Assembly: GCA_004352715.1 (NCBI GenBank)
Contig: SCFE01000078.1
Location: 1,753,353-1,817,352, forward strand
Source of the DNA: Hofstenia miamia
Lineage: Eukaryota > Xenacoelomorpha > Acoela
Direction of reading: 5' to 3'
Length of the DNA: 64,000 nt
Part shown: positions 32,326 through 44,469 of the stretch, piece after piece
Position numbering within the stretch: position 1 is the stretch's first letter
Layout: each line of letters begins with the position of its first letter
Notes under the pieces: generated by a model
Database searches by the model: none
Told to the model about the DNA's origin: nothing
The model's input: only the letters and a program-made list of their open reading frames with translations
Translations under genes and position numbers: made by a program

Positions 32326-32720
32326 AATAATAATAATAATAATAATAATGAATGACTTCATCGACCTCTTTCAATCTTACCTGCCCAATCGTTGTCAGCG
32401 TTTCATAATCAACTCGTTTATTTCTTCTGCCCTTGTCTCTAGTGTTGCTCGTCAAGGTTCTGTGTTTTCTGTTTTCTTTCTCGTTGCTATCAACGACCTC
32501 CCTCAATCTGTACTCAACTCATCCTATCTACTGTACGTCGATTTTCAACTTTAGTTGTTCTTTAGCCTCCAATATTACCTCTGATTTTCAGCTTTTGGCT
32601 ACTTGGTCTTCCATTAACAATCTTGATTTTAACCCAACCAAGACATGTGGTGTTTCCTTTTCGGTATCTCCCCCTTCTGATCTGCCTCTCCCTGTGAACT
32701 TTTTCTCTTCATCATAGTCA
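32326..32720 (+). pseudogene. LINE reverse-transcriptase fragment C, preceded by (AAT)n
   Basis: An AATAAT run (32326-32349) is followed by FIDLFQSYLPNRCQRFIINS, then RQGSVFSVFFLVAINDLPQS (motif B region) and LYVDF in place of YADD. The frame then breaks. This is palm motifs B to C only. Confidence 0.7.
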
Positions 32721-33471
32721 TCTTGGAGTTCAACATGATGCAAACTTAAATTGGTCTGGTCCAGGGTTTTCGAGTACTCGGAATGTTAAGATCTCGATCT
32801 CGAATAAGCTCACAAAACTCGATCTGAAAAACTCGGAAGAGAAATCATAAAAACTCGAACCCGTTCGAAAATACCGTAAAAAATAATTTTTTTTAAATAT
32901 CAATTTTCTTACCAATCGCAAAAACTATTTTTGTAAAATAACTATTGAACTCGGAATTTCATTTAAAAAAATACTCGAACACGAACTCCAAACGTAAAAA
33001 CTGGGTCCGAGTAACTCGAACTCATGCTTAATTTTTGTTCATCTTGTAATAATGGTATGCTTAATCTCTAGTTTCTGTATCATGAACTAGATTATTATCT
33101 ATTACATTAATACATTAATACACTAAATTTTATTAAAATTCGAAATAAGAAAATCATGAGATAATATAAATTCATTAATCACTTAAATTTTGAATGAAGG
33201 GTTATTCTTTGATGTATTTAATGTAATAAACATTGGACAATTGACGTTTATTTATGAAGATGTGTATGCATACATTAGTTTAGATATTCAAAGTAAATGC
33301 AATTTTACAATGTTTTTCAAAGATGAAGGCTAGAGAAAGGATCTAAGCTCTTCTTAATAGAAGAGTATCAATTTACAACAAATAGAAATTTTCATAATGC
33401 AGAGTAGATAATATAGTTAATAGATAAAAGTTACGTCACCATTCTGTTTGTCAATTTAAAGTTTCACTTAT

Positions 33472-33747
33472 TGGTCAACATAGGTAACCTTGAGATTGAC
33501 ATAGCAAATCTTTATGATAATATGAACAAAAATTTAGAATGAATGAGGTATATGTATCAATTATATCAAAAAGGACATCAAAATTTAGTCTTTAGCAGTT
33601 GTTTATTAGTTTTAATGTAACTAAATTATAAAATATTATTCTTGATTTCATAGAAAAAACAGACAAATATTTTAATGTACATAAGAGAAAATTTTGACTG
33701 ACCCATCTAATGTTATTGATCTTCATACTGCATTCTACTATAACTAC
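33472..33747 (+). repeat. Left arm of a 275-bp inverted repeat
   Basis: From GGTCAACATAGGTAACCTTG to ATTCTACTATA it is the reverse complement, with scattered mismatches, of 38030-38306. The arms enclose LINE D. Confidence 0.85.
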
Positions 33748-36700
33748 TACTACTACTACTGAAAGAATTTATTTAGAGTCCATGTGCATTTTAATGTCTG
33801 ATGAAAAATTGTGTTTATCAATGAAAGCTATTCTCCTGACAGCCAAAGAATTTGCCAGTTTCACAGTTCTTTGAAAGAAAGCTTAATCACATACAGGTTT
33901 CTTGGACATCCGTTTTTCTTGAGTTGTATGATTTTGTTTGTCTGAGACAGCAACTTTGCGTCTTTATATTTATAAAATCAAAGATGGGAAAGTTCAGCTT
34001 GCCCAAAAGACATTTATGTAAAAACATGATATCATGATTTTGAAGTAAGTAGGATATTTGCCAAAATGATGACAATTTGAGTTGAGATGTGTAGTCCTGA
34101 GCACCAGTTACCCAATGCAAGCACCTCTGCTGAAATCACTCTTGTTTGTCACAATGTGAGGATGAAGGATACAATGCCTGAGAAGCATATATCAGAATCA
34201 GTAAGACACATGTTACATAATAATGTCTTTTTACATTGGAGTATACATTAATAGGTACATTGCATTTAAGGAAGAAAAATTCTTTATTAGCAGAGCTCAA
34301 ACATGAGTCAATATGTTTGTTAAATTTTAAATCAGAAGTTAGAACAACTCCTATAGATCTTTGATGTGTGTAATTGTGGGAATATGGAAGTCTCTGAGAA
34401 AGTAGTTACAGGAGTTATTGGTTGGAAAGTTGATTACCAAGCACTTCCCAGAATTAAAGGACAAATGATTCGAACCTGACCATGCCAAGAAATTATTAAT
34501 GTCAGGCTGAAGATCACACTGAGTAATTGCATTGGTTAGTTTACTGTCATCAGCATAAGCAAATCATTGGAAATTTGATTAAATCATTAATAAAAATAAG
34601 GAACAGAAGAGGGCCCAGAATACTGCCCTGTGGGACACTGCTGGTTATAAACTTAGCTTCAGAGTGGGTATTGTTGTAAATTGCACATTGACTATGGAAG
34701 GAGAGATATGAAGAAATTAATTTTATGAATGTATTGTTGAGACCAAACTGTTTGAGTTTCTTTAAGAGCAAATGGTGAGGTATTGCAGTAAAGAGCATCA
34801 AGATATTGAACCAGTTGGGTTACCACAGACTTTCCTTTCATAAAACCATGTTGTTGCTTTGAGAGTTTGGAACTGAGTCTGGGGTAAAAAAAAGTCAAAA
34901 ATAAAGCATTCATGTATTAATGAAAAGGAAGGTAAGAGACTTATGGGTAGATAATTTCTGATGTTCTCTTCATTGCCAGAATTTAGTATAGGAGTGACAT
35001 AAGCACATTTCCAAATTGATGGCCAAGGTTGCATTTTTGTAACAAAATAAAAGAGAGCCATTGCATCATGACAACACTTAAGGAAAAATGTTAGCAAGGG
35101 ATCATTAGTATTGGCGCATGTTTTGAGTTGGGAAAGTGAAATCTATATATCTGAGATAGGCCATGATAAATCAACAAGCTCGATAGGACCATCATGAGTT
35201 TCATCAAAAGGGGAAAAGCATGGGGTATGTTGGTTATAAATAGAAATAAAGTAATCTTTGAAAGCATTAGCAATGGCAGTATGTCTACTGTAGTGAGTAT
35301 TGTCAAGGTATAATAATGAAGGTAGGCATTCACTGCATTTAAGAGATCAAATGAACTGGAAGCAGTAGGAAGAGGATTTTGGGCTGAGGTAGTAAAATAG
35401 GACTTGTTCATCCAGATATACTGAATTCATAAAGTCATTGTTAAGGAGGTTTATGTGGCACTGATTGTAAGAATTCTTTTCAGCTGTGGAGAATTGTTGA
35501 CAATGTGAATGGTGCTCAAGGTATAGTAGTAAGGGAACAAACTTCTGTTCTTCATTTTCAGGGGACATGTACATTTAAAAGTCTCAAAAACAAGTATATA
35601 CCATTTGGATATGAAATTCACAGATAGGTTGTCATAATAGAAAAGTTGCTCATAACAGAAATGAGAAGCATTGTTGAAGTGGTCAGGATTGAATTGTGAT
35701 TGAGAGAAAACTTTGTGTGCAGAAACACTTTCACATCCACATGAGTACTATTGTAGAATCACAGGGGAACTCTGGCTACTCTAGTGGTACTGGGTAACTC
35801 AAGAGTTTAGATCAAATGTTGCAAAGTCTACCATAGCAGAGAGTGACCCACATTCCAACAGAAAACATACATTGGTGGTTCACTGATTTCGCCAAACAAA
35901 TACAGAAATTCCATCCCAAGAAGAACTTCAATGTCTGAAGTATTTATTTCTAGCTCAATAAATAATTTATCTCAGAGTTCTCTTATCTCAGCTCATGTAA
36001 ATAAACAATGAATAAGAGTGCACATAATTACTGTGCATTCACATTCACCAATGGCATAGTATATTTGCAAGGTGTTAATTTATGTTCATGTATGAAGAGA
36101 TCAAATAAAATTTGTTATTCCCTACATGTAATTGTAGCCTAAAGCAATCAAAATTCAGGCTGCCACTGTTAAGGAGCTATTTGTTGCCCCAGACCCAGTG
36201 CAGCTTCCTCCAAAATTGTTGCTGGATCTTAAGCAATAGTTATCATTACCCAATCTTTAATGACAAATCTAAAAAGGGTTTAGCAGATAATAAATTGAAA
36301 AGATTGAAAGCAGTTGAAGGAAGCCAAATGTATTGTGTGCTTCACTACAGTAAACTCAGTTATTTATTACAAAATCTGTAACTTATTACATGGATATTGT
36401 TTACAGTTTCAAAACACAATTTCCCTCACAAAGTTAAACAAGCAATCACACATAATTTTAAATTGAGGGACAAATACTAACACTATCAAATAACTACACT
36501 CGAAAATGCAAATAATTGATTAAAAGAAATTGATATAGATAGTAGCAACCGATCATAAAATCAGGACGTCCAAATAACGCAACACTATTTTCAGAGTGCT
36601 GAAATAATAATAAAATCGAAAAAAAGTAATTCCTGAGTGACTCTACACTATCAAGGTTGTCCATGAGAACTATGTCTAACACATTACCAGAGATATGTGT

Positions 36701-37990
36701 GATAGAGTAACAAGTATTTGGCATGTTTAAATCCCCAAGAATGAAGAATTTTCTGGATAGGCATAGATCAACTTTCAGTTTATTACACATGCTGAAAAGA
36801 ACATTGAACTTTTTGACGAGTTCTGTAGGCTCACATCAATACTGAGAAGAAACTGGTGGGTTATAGACAAGAACAAAGAACATTATAGAGTTATATAGTA
36901 CTGTGTATATGCAAACAATGTAATTGCAAAAACACTCAATTTTGAAGGTGATCAAGGGAAGGTTGTTGTGACCATCATCAGCAGTACATCATGTTCACCA
37001 GTAACATGGTCACAACATGCTAAGTTGGTATAATTCACAAATGCTGTCAGTTCAAAGTTTGAAATATCCACTGAGAGCCAAGCTTCTGTGAGGAAACATA
37101 ATAGAGGAGATTTGATAGTTAAGTAGTCAGAAAATTTGAGTTGTTGAATGATAGTTTGTAAGCTTTGGGCATTAATGAGATCTATTGGGAGCTCACTAGA
37201 AAGTCAGCTGTCAATCTTCACCTCAGACCCATTGACAAAATGTGTCATATCACAAATTCTTATGCATTTCTGATCAATGTTGTCATTGTTGCTTCCTTTG
37301 GATCTGATCTGTGGGCAACAAAAAAGGCGGGATAAAGATTGCCTTGTCAAAATTACACAATTTATAACCCCTCCTGAGCAACTTACTAGCCATCCAGTGA
37401 GAGTCAAATTTATCTAGTAATGGTCATGAGTGCTTGCTTTCTCTATTCATTTTTCCAAGGCAATGGACACTAGCAATAGTGGATGGGCTTACATTTGGGG
37501 CTAGGTGATTAAGGATCTCTATTACTTTCTCTTAGTATGCTTCTGTAAAGGACTTAAAATCACCTTTACATTCCTGCTGTCCAGTAATTATGATTTCTTT
37601 GTTGTATGAATTGGTAACTAGCTTTCCTAGTGCTTTTGGCATGTCAGCAAACTTATCAGTAATTATTTGCTTACGTTTTGAAAGCAGTGTTTCCTTGAGG
37701 TTTTGCATGAACAATGCAAAAATTTGGTTAGATGGGATGATAGGCATATTCTTACAGTTTTCACAGAAGAATTGTGGACAGTCCATACTGGATATCAAGC
37801 TTAAGATATTGGGTGAATAGGAGTGCACTTTGCATGGAACCAGTTGGGGCACTTGTTACAGCAGATGAGGTTTGGCTTCTTATCACCAAATTTCTTGCAA
37901 CTTCCTCAGTTAGTGTTAATGGAATTCAATCGAGCTTCACTGCCCATTTCCAATCTATAATCTAATTAAACTGTATAATAAACAAGCATT
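33744..37990 (-). pseudogene. LINE D with ORF1-like zinc region, endonuclease remnant and reverse transcriptase
   Basis: Minus strand, 5' to 3'. 37852-37532 is a Cys-rich ORF1-like start (CPQFFCENCKNM) with a Lys-rich coil. 36790-36494 carries the AP-endonuclease block FILGDLNMPN and NVLDIVLMDN. 35574-35091 is the linker. 35060-34540 is reverse transcriptase with LLSKQQHGFMKGKS-type and SSVPQGSILGPLLFLIFIND motifs, and an ADDSK remnant near 34540. 34120-33887 is the C-terminal region (MHWVTGAQDYTSQLKL). It ends in (AGT)n at 33744-33762. Many stops and shifts make it inactive, but most of a full-length LINE is present. Confidence 0.85.
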
Positions 37991-38029
37991 CATGCTAAAT
38001 TTTTGTTCATATTCTCAAAAAGTAATAGT

Positions 38030-38306
38030 ACTTATAGTAGAATGCGTTATGAAGATCAATAACATTAGATGGGTCAGTCAAAATTTTCTCTTATGTACAT
38101 TAAAATATTTGTCTATTTTTTTCTATGAAATCAAGTATAATATTTTATCATTTAGTTACATTGAAACTAATAAACAACTGCTAAAGACTAAATTTTGATG
38201 TCCCTTTTGATATAATTGATACATATACCTCATTCATGCTAAATTTCTGTTCAAATTATCATAAAGATTTGCAATGTCGATTTTAAGGTTCCCTATGTTG
38301 GTTTCA
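38030..38306 (+). repeat. Right arm of the 275-bp inverted repeat
   Basis: TATAGTAGAATGCGTTATGA through CCCTATGTTGGTTTCAAG, the reverse complement of 33472-33747. Confidence 0.85.
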
Positions 38307-39683
38307 AGATTTCGTATGTTGCTAAAAAGTACCACATATTAAAATATTTTTGGTAAAATGACGTTCTTACGTAATAGCCTTGTTAATAGTATGATATGAA
38401 TGCTGAAGTAAGTATACTCTTTCATAACGAATTCTTTCATAATATCTGTTTGAAATATGGGACAGCGGAATTAAACAAATGAAAAAATTGAATGAGGAGG
38501 TTACGGTTAAAACTAAGCAATGATTTGAGACTAGCTTACTAAAAAATATCTAAATGTAAAAATTTGTGACAATTTTTTTCTCAGAAGTCTATAATCATTC
38601 ATGTCCCATGATTCTAATATTAATTATGAAAGAATTCGTTATGAAAGCTAGATTATAGGATGCCAGTATGAAATGAAGTACTAAGAACTAAGATAGTAAA
38701 AGTATGCATTTTTGAAATGAAGCGTTTTCCAATAAAATAATAGATTTTCCAATTGTGTAAGTAGTATCTGCTTCAAAATCAATAAATTTTAAAATGTTAT
38801 CACTATAAACACTTAAAATTTCCGTTAACATTCTGCGGAAAACTTGCCACATCATTAGGGTTCGGAATGCGGGAAATTTAGTGATTTTTGGGGTTTTCTT
38901 TCTGTGGTTAACAAACTGGCGTATTGAGATAGAGAGAGAGAACGTTTATTGATCGAAATACAAGAAAATAATCAGCTTTTATTATAAGCACTAATCATTG
39001 CCGGGAAGAATTGCCTTTGGCGCAATGATAGCATGTGGTGTGACTGGATGTGTCTGCCAGAGGTAAGTTGACGTTCAGGAATATAATGTGATAGGTGATG
39101 CGAAGAGTGGATTATTTTCTTAAATTATTCTCTGAATAGAAATAGTGGGTGGTAAATTTTGTTCTGAAATTGTCAGTAAACCATATTGAGAACTTGATGT
39201 GCTTTTGTTTTTGTAACGATCACAGATGTTTCAGTTCTTGACTTGCCCGTTAACCCACACAATAGCCAGGAACCATCGCAATACCTGGGATGGCTACGCC
39301 CTGGTCTAAATACAAGAGCTCTTCATACAATTCAGAATCAGAGTTTGCTTCGCAAATCATTTTAAAATACATAACAAATTAGTATCTTGAGTCTTCGCAT
39401 TTCTTACTAACGTTTCAAAAATTGAGAAAATAGTTTCTAGCATTTCAACCAACAATTTACAGACTTCCTAATGTAAAAATTCATTGTTTCGTATATTAAT
39501 TTTAACTTAAAGCCCTGTTGCAAAAAAATGTGTTTCAGCGCCGCATATTTAGTTTTTGCATTTTTTCGAAAAATTGCAACAACTTTAAAAAATTGAACAT
39601 AAATTTGTTAAGAACAAGTCCTATTTATATATGTAAAAAATTTCAGGTCCATAGGTACTGTGGTTTTTGCTGAATCAGGGTCG
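38307..39683. other. No gene recognised
   Basis: AT-rich noncoding DNA. A purine run AGATAGAGAGAGAGA lies at about 38928. No ORF or element I can support. Confidence 0.5.
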
Positions 39684-39760
39684 GGCGCTGAGTACGTAGC
39701 ACATTTAGGTCCGCGGACGCTGAGTACACTTTTCGAGCAGTTTACTATGTACTCAGCGCC
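39684..39760. repeat. Left GTACTCAGCGCC cluster
   Basis: Copies at 39684-39695 (minus), 39715-39727 (minus) and 39749-39760 (plus), followed directly by a (TA)n tract at 39765-39799. Confidence 0.8.
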
Positions 39761-39762
39761 TG

Positions 39763-39805
<43 letters not shown>

Positions 39806-40604
39806 GCAGACATTTTTCACTTCAGTGAGGCTACAACAAGGATTGATTTTAGTGCTGATTTTTGAAACTTTTGCATAAATAGCCTGTCCAACTTCATGAA
39901 GTCTTCTATACATATTTTTTTATTCGAGCCGGGTTGGTTTTTAAAATTGGAGTCGAGTAGTATTTCGAATTTCAAGTCTTGTCTATCACTTATGCTTCAA
40001 CATCATAAATGTAAAGTCACTATAAAGTAATCAACTGCTTTACCAGTATGAAAAAATGAATTCTTGCAGTTACATTTGTAATTGGTTAAAAATTAGTAAA
40101 TTATAGTATATAATAGTATAATAGATAGTTTATTACACAGATTAATTATTCATGCCTGCTGCTAGAGTGCAGACCTTCAGCATTTTTCTGATGCCCAATT
40201 TGCTTCTGTGGTTGGTGCATTAAAGAAAAACGTCATTATCTCTCTGTTTTGCAAGCTGTCATCTCCCTGTCCAGTTCGCACTAGTCTTCCAACCTCAGCC
40301 CTTCCAATTTTGTCTCACCTCTGATGTCTCATCAATGCAATCTCAAATGTTCTCATACAGTGCTTCCAACTAACGTACCATTCCTAGTCGTCCCAATCAT
40401 CCCACGCTCTACTCCTGATGTTGCTCCCTCCTGTGCTGCTGCCTGCACCTGAACAGTCTGTTCCACTGCCATCATGCCTTCGTCACATCCTTGGTACTAG
40501 TTCTTCCTGTCAACTGTCCATGTTCCGATTAGTACTCTTCCTCATCCTCCGCGTAAAGCTTTCAAAAAAATTTTTGTTTAATATTAGTTAATAATAGTAA
40601 TAGT

Positions 40605-40717
40605 ATTGAGCGCCATTATAATAATCAGGCAAAAATATTAAGCGCCATTATAATAGTTCACGAAATTGTATTCAGCGCCATTATAATATGCGAGGTGTAT
40701 TCAGCGCAATAATAATA
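40605..40717 (+). repeat. Right array of four AGCGCCATTATAATA units
   Basis: Four units of about 31 bases; the last merges into an (AAT)n/(ATT)n run at 40711-40748. Confidence 0.88.
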
Positions 40718-41109
40718 ATAATAATAATTATTATTATTATTATTATTTATATTTGTTTTGTTTGGGCGTGTCCTGTTTTTAGCTTTAGTTTGTAGTGTTG
40801 TACAGTATATATATTGCTTTGTAAATATTGTATATAATATGATGCACTGTACTCAAAGTTCAAACTAAATAAAGGTAGTTATTATTATTATATTAACCAA
40901 TCAATACTGATATTTTTATATTCAAGAAACCAATGATTATCAACTATCATGTGAATAAATGCATGAAGTTTGTTTATAAACTCGAAAGCTAATGAGGTTT
41001 TAACAAACCTTTTATGAAAGTAAAACTTTTTCAGTCTAGGTTCTTTAGGCTATGATTACCCTATGCAAGGGTTATAAATGTTATTTATATATAAGCCTAT
41101 AAGAATAGG

Positions 41110-42045
41110 TGCGTTGGTATATCTGTGCCCTTTATGCCCTTAGAATATTTTCTTCTGACCTCGAAAGTATTCGAAACAGCTGTCAATCCTGCCCTTTTAT
41201 GGTTAACTTCCAATGATCTTTCTTTTAACACCTCTAAATCTGAAGGTCTCTTATTCTATTCCTCCAAAAACCATTCTCCTGATTTCTATTTAAATGACGT
41301 CATTGTTCCCTTTAAACCTTATGTTCGTGATCTCGGTATTTTGATTTCCAGTTCTCTCTCCTGGTCTATACATATTTCTCACAAAGCTAAAAAATTCCCT
41401 TTTACTTTTTCAAATCCACTATGCCCAGTTCTTCTAACTCCTTCACCAAATTTACAATCTTTAAGTCAAACTATCTTAGCGCATTTTGTTATGGATCTCA
41501 GTGTTGGTAAATCAACTCTTCCTTCGCAACTAAAATTGATCGTCTTTTACACCGGGCTCTTCCCTGGATCTACTCTTCTAATAAACCTTTCCTTCATCTC
41601 CTTTTAAAAGCCAGACTTTTCCCTATCTCGCTGTATCTCAAATTCCTTGACCTGATCTTTCTCAATAAACTGCTACTCGGCTTTAATGATTTCGATATAT
41701 TTGAATACCTAAAATACTCTCCCGCTATCAGTGGCTCACGATCCTCTTCTAAAGTTCGTTTTCATTTACCTCGCATTCACAAAGCTACCTGCACCAATAA
41801 CTTTTTCTATCGTGTAATTCGACCAGCTAATTTCATAATTTTTAATCTTGAAATCGATTTGTGGTCGCCTGCTAGTCTTTTCAAGCAACGCATCCTCCGC
41901 TTTTTTCTGTCTGCTATCTCTGAATTCGGGTTTTTATCTAAATGCAAATCATTTACTTTCTGCAATTGCTACTCTTGTTAACTTCGCATCTAATTTTCAC
42001 TGTTTTTCTCTTGTCATTTTTTTGTTTGTTTGTAAATGTTATTTT
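41110..42045 (+). pseudogene. LINE fragment E, C-terminal half of ORF2
   Basis: An open piece at 41125-41607 reads LLWLTSNDLSFNTSKSEGLL, then FKPYVRDLGILISSSLSW and SIHISHKAKK, the region just after the YADD palm in LINE reverse transcriptases (LGI..S..LSW..HI). The C-terminal region continues in other frames to about 42045. The palm and endonuclease are missing. Confidence 0.75.
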
Positions 42046-42446
42046 ATTTTTGTATACACCAGTAGTTCTCAACCCTTTTTTCCCCAATCCTCCCTTGGTG
42101 GACTTGACCTCTCAAAATTCCTCAATCAAAAAATTTCAAAATATATTCACCAAAAAACATGTAATTTCTGTTAATATACATATCATTTATTCATATTATA
42201 ACTAAAATATCAATTGATATGATGGATTATTGACACAATTATTCGACATTTAGTAGGCATAGTAAAGGATATTGACGAATTATGACGTAATCGATTACGT
42301 CATGTGAACGTATTGGCAGCAAACTCACTGTATGTGATGAGCAGAGGACCATTTCATATAATTTGACGGAAAATTATCGAGACTTCTGGAAACTGAATTT
42401 TCTATGCGGTTCGGTGAAATTTTGAAACCATACTGGATTCCTCCCC
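42046..42446. other. No feature recognised before a gap
   Basis: Noncoding sequence up to the 336-N gap at 42447-42782. Confidence 0.5.
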
Positions 42447-42782
42447 NNNNNNNNNNNNNNNNNNNNNNNNNNNNNNNNNNNNNNNNNNNNNNNNNNNNNN
42501 NNNNNNNNNNNNNNNNNNNNNNNNNNNNNNNNNNNNNNNNNNNNNNNNNNNNNNNNNNNNNNNNNNNNNNNNNNNNNNNNNNNNNNNNNNNNNNNNNNNN
42601 NNNNNNNNNNNNNNNNNNNNNNNNNNNNNNNNNNNNNNNNNNNNNNNNNNNNNNNNNNNNNNNNNNNNNNNNNNNNNNNNNNNNNNNNNNNNNNNNNNNN
42701 NNNNNNNNNNNNNNNNNNNNNNNNNNNNNNNNNNNNNNNNNNNNNNNNNNNNNNNNNNNNNNNNNNNNNNNNNNNNNNNNNN
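42447..42782. other. Assembly gap, 336 N
   Basis: Run of N. ORFs spanning it are artefacts. Confidence 1.
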
Positions 42783-42809
42783 AAAAATTACTACTCAATC
42801 CAGTTTTTG

Positions 42810-43450
42810 GAAGACCCTAGTTTGTATTGAGAAGCAAGGAGGTTTTCATTGACCAATCTCTTGAAAGTTCTTAAATTAAGGGAGACTCTAATTGCTTTAT
42901 CTAATATATTCCACAATTTACAAGTCTGTACTACAAAGGAGTTTTTTCATTAAGTATGCACACACCTGCACGTTTATTATAAGTTATTGTGTTCAAAAAT
43001 GAAGTTGACGAAAAATGAGAATGTAACTTTAAATATTTGTAAAATACCAACAGACTGGCATAAATTGTTGTGTATTTTGGTGACAGTATTTGAAGTTCGT
43101 CCAGTTTGTCACCAACTGCTTGATTGCATATTTGGAACATTGTTGTTATTGTCCAGTTAAATGTCGTTAATTCTCTTCTCTTGTAGTACAGACAAGCCAT
43201 TTAGTAAAGTGCATGCATAATTGTAATTGGAAATAACGAACGCATATAGGAATTGTTTATCTTTACTAACATCTCTTATTTGCTTTAAATAGTGGATCCC
43301 TGCTGCCATTGATTTGATTTTTTTGGAAATGAAAGTTGAAAAAGTCAGTTGTGAATCTACAGAACTCCCAGATATGTTATTTCATTGGCTTGTTTTATTG
43401 GTGGTAGACTTTCATCACAATTAAAGAAAATGATTTGGCTAATGTCCGGC
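42810..43450 (-). pseudogene. LINE fragment F, 3' part
   Basis: The minus strand carries MAAGIHYLKQIRDVSKDKQF, LLNGLSVLQEKRI and, after frame breaks, AIRVSLNLRTFKRLVNE. It resembles the matching part of LINE G (LLNGLCIAEIDRLNRI), so both are copies of related families in the same orientation. Confidence 0.6.
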
Positions 43451-43453
43451 ATT

Positions 43454-44146
43454 CATCATTATTATTATTATATTTATTATTACTCTTCAATAGCTATATT
43501 CTGTAATTTTTGCACATTGCTGCATTTATACAATTTTGCAATTCATATGAGTATTTATATTTATACAAATTTACAAAAATATATACATAAACAATGACAA
43601 CTTACAATTAAAATTAACTAAGCTACAACACGTTAAAATAAAATTGATTAAAATTATAACACACTAAAAATACACACATTACAAACATAAATAAAATTAT
43701 GAACTACACTATAATATGTTTTGCCAGGTGTTTAAGCATTTTGAGGTACCTAAGATTTTTGGTGTCAAGTAAGTTTTGTTTTAATTTCCTTTTGAAAATA
43801 TTTAATGATTCAGCACTTCTAATTTTTTTGAGGAAGTCTGTTCCAGCCATTGCATAAAATTGTTGTGTACGACTTCTGCCATGCTGAACTTTGTATCTTG
43901 CATTTGTTTGTACGGATATGGTTTCTAAGATAAATGTTTAGAAAACCTAAGGATTTTTTATTCTATTTTTGTGTTTATAGATTTCTACAAGGCTTGCATA
44001 TTGAGTATAGTATCTTGGCCATAGTATTTGCAGTTCTTGCAGTTTCTCGTTTGCGTTTTGTTTACTGATATTGAATAATGTTGTAATCGACCAGTTAAAA
44101 ATCCTGTTTAACCTGTCAATTTCTGCTATACATAGCCCATTTAGTA
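43454..44146 (-). pseudogene. LINE G, 3' portion beyond the hAT insertion
   Basis: Minus strand: LNGLCIAEIDRLNRI at the break, then a C-terminal region and a 3' end in an (AAT)n tract (43454-43475). Its upstream part resumes at 49345, across the composite hAT. Confidence 0.7.
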
Positions 44147-44154
44147 GTATACAT

Positions 44155-44468
44155 CAGTGTTGACCGTTTTAACTTTATTTAAACTTTATTATCCTTTTAA
44201 ACTTCATCACTTTTGTTTAAACCCAAGTTTAAACTTTAGCATTTATGTTTAAACTTTAAAAAGAAACTTTGAAACTTCAATTTCAAACTGAGATTTCAAG
44301 AACAAATTATAAGTCTATCTTTGATAGTACTCATGCTTATTTGGTTTCTTCGGTTTTCTGAGAAGAATTTCGCAGCCGAAAACGCCCTCTCACAGTTGGC
44401 TGGCGATGGCATAACCACCTCTTGTAGTCGTGGATACTTGTTTTGAGCATCATACTTGCGGAAGAACT
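44155..44468 (-). repeat. Outer left-end copy of the hAT element
   Basis: Homologous to 47039-47365 with small indels, including the end of the transposase ORF (NCERAFSAAKFFSEN on the minus strand). It stops at a single N at 44469, which may hide an assembly join. Confidence 0.85.
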
Positions 44469-44469
44469 N

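Larger units (their letters stand above)
39684..40717. mobile_element. Probable non-autonomous relative of the tyrosine-recombinase element
   Basis: Right end: four direct copies of ATTnAGCGCCATTATAATA at 40605, 40637, 40670 and 40699 (spacing 29-33). Left end: GGCGCTGAGTAC at 39684, GGACGCTGAGTAC at 39715 (both inverted) and GTACTCAGCGCC at 39749 (direct). The GTAC--AGCG core, the 30-base period, the AT-rich spacers and the opposite orientation of the two ends repeat the plan of 11031-13520. The interior has no recombinase ORF. Confidence 0.5.

Noticed and set aside
32761-33040. CTCGA/CTCGG-rich stretch with TCGAGTACTCGGA and TCCGAGTAACTCGA, a possible foldback MITE
   Set aside because: The two ends match only over about 13 bases and no target duplication was found; a low-complexity origin is equally likely.
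33472-38306. Inverted arms read as the terminal repeats of a Penelope or DIRS element
   Set aside because: The enclosed reverse transcriptase and endonuclease motifs are of LINE type, and the (AGT)n tail ends the LINE at the arm.
41942-42205. Hydrophobic ORFs resembling membrane proteins
   Set aside because: T-rich sequence at the end of LINE E gives Phe/Leu runs in several frames; no protein family fits.
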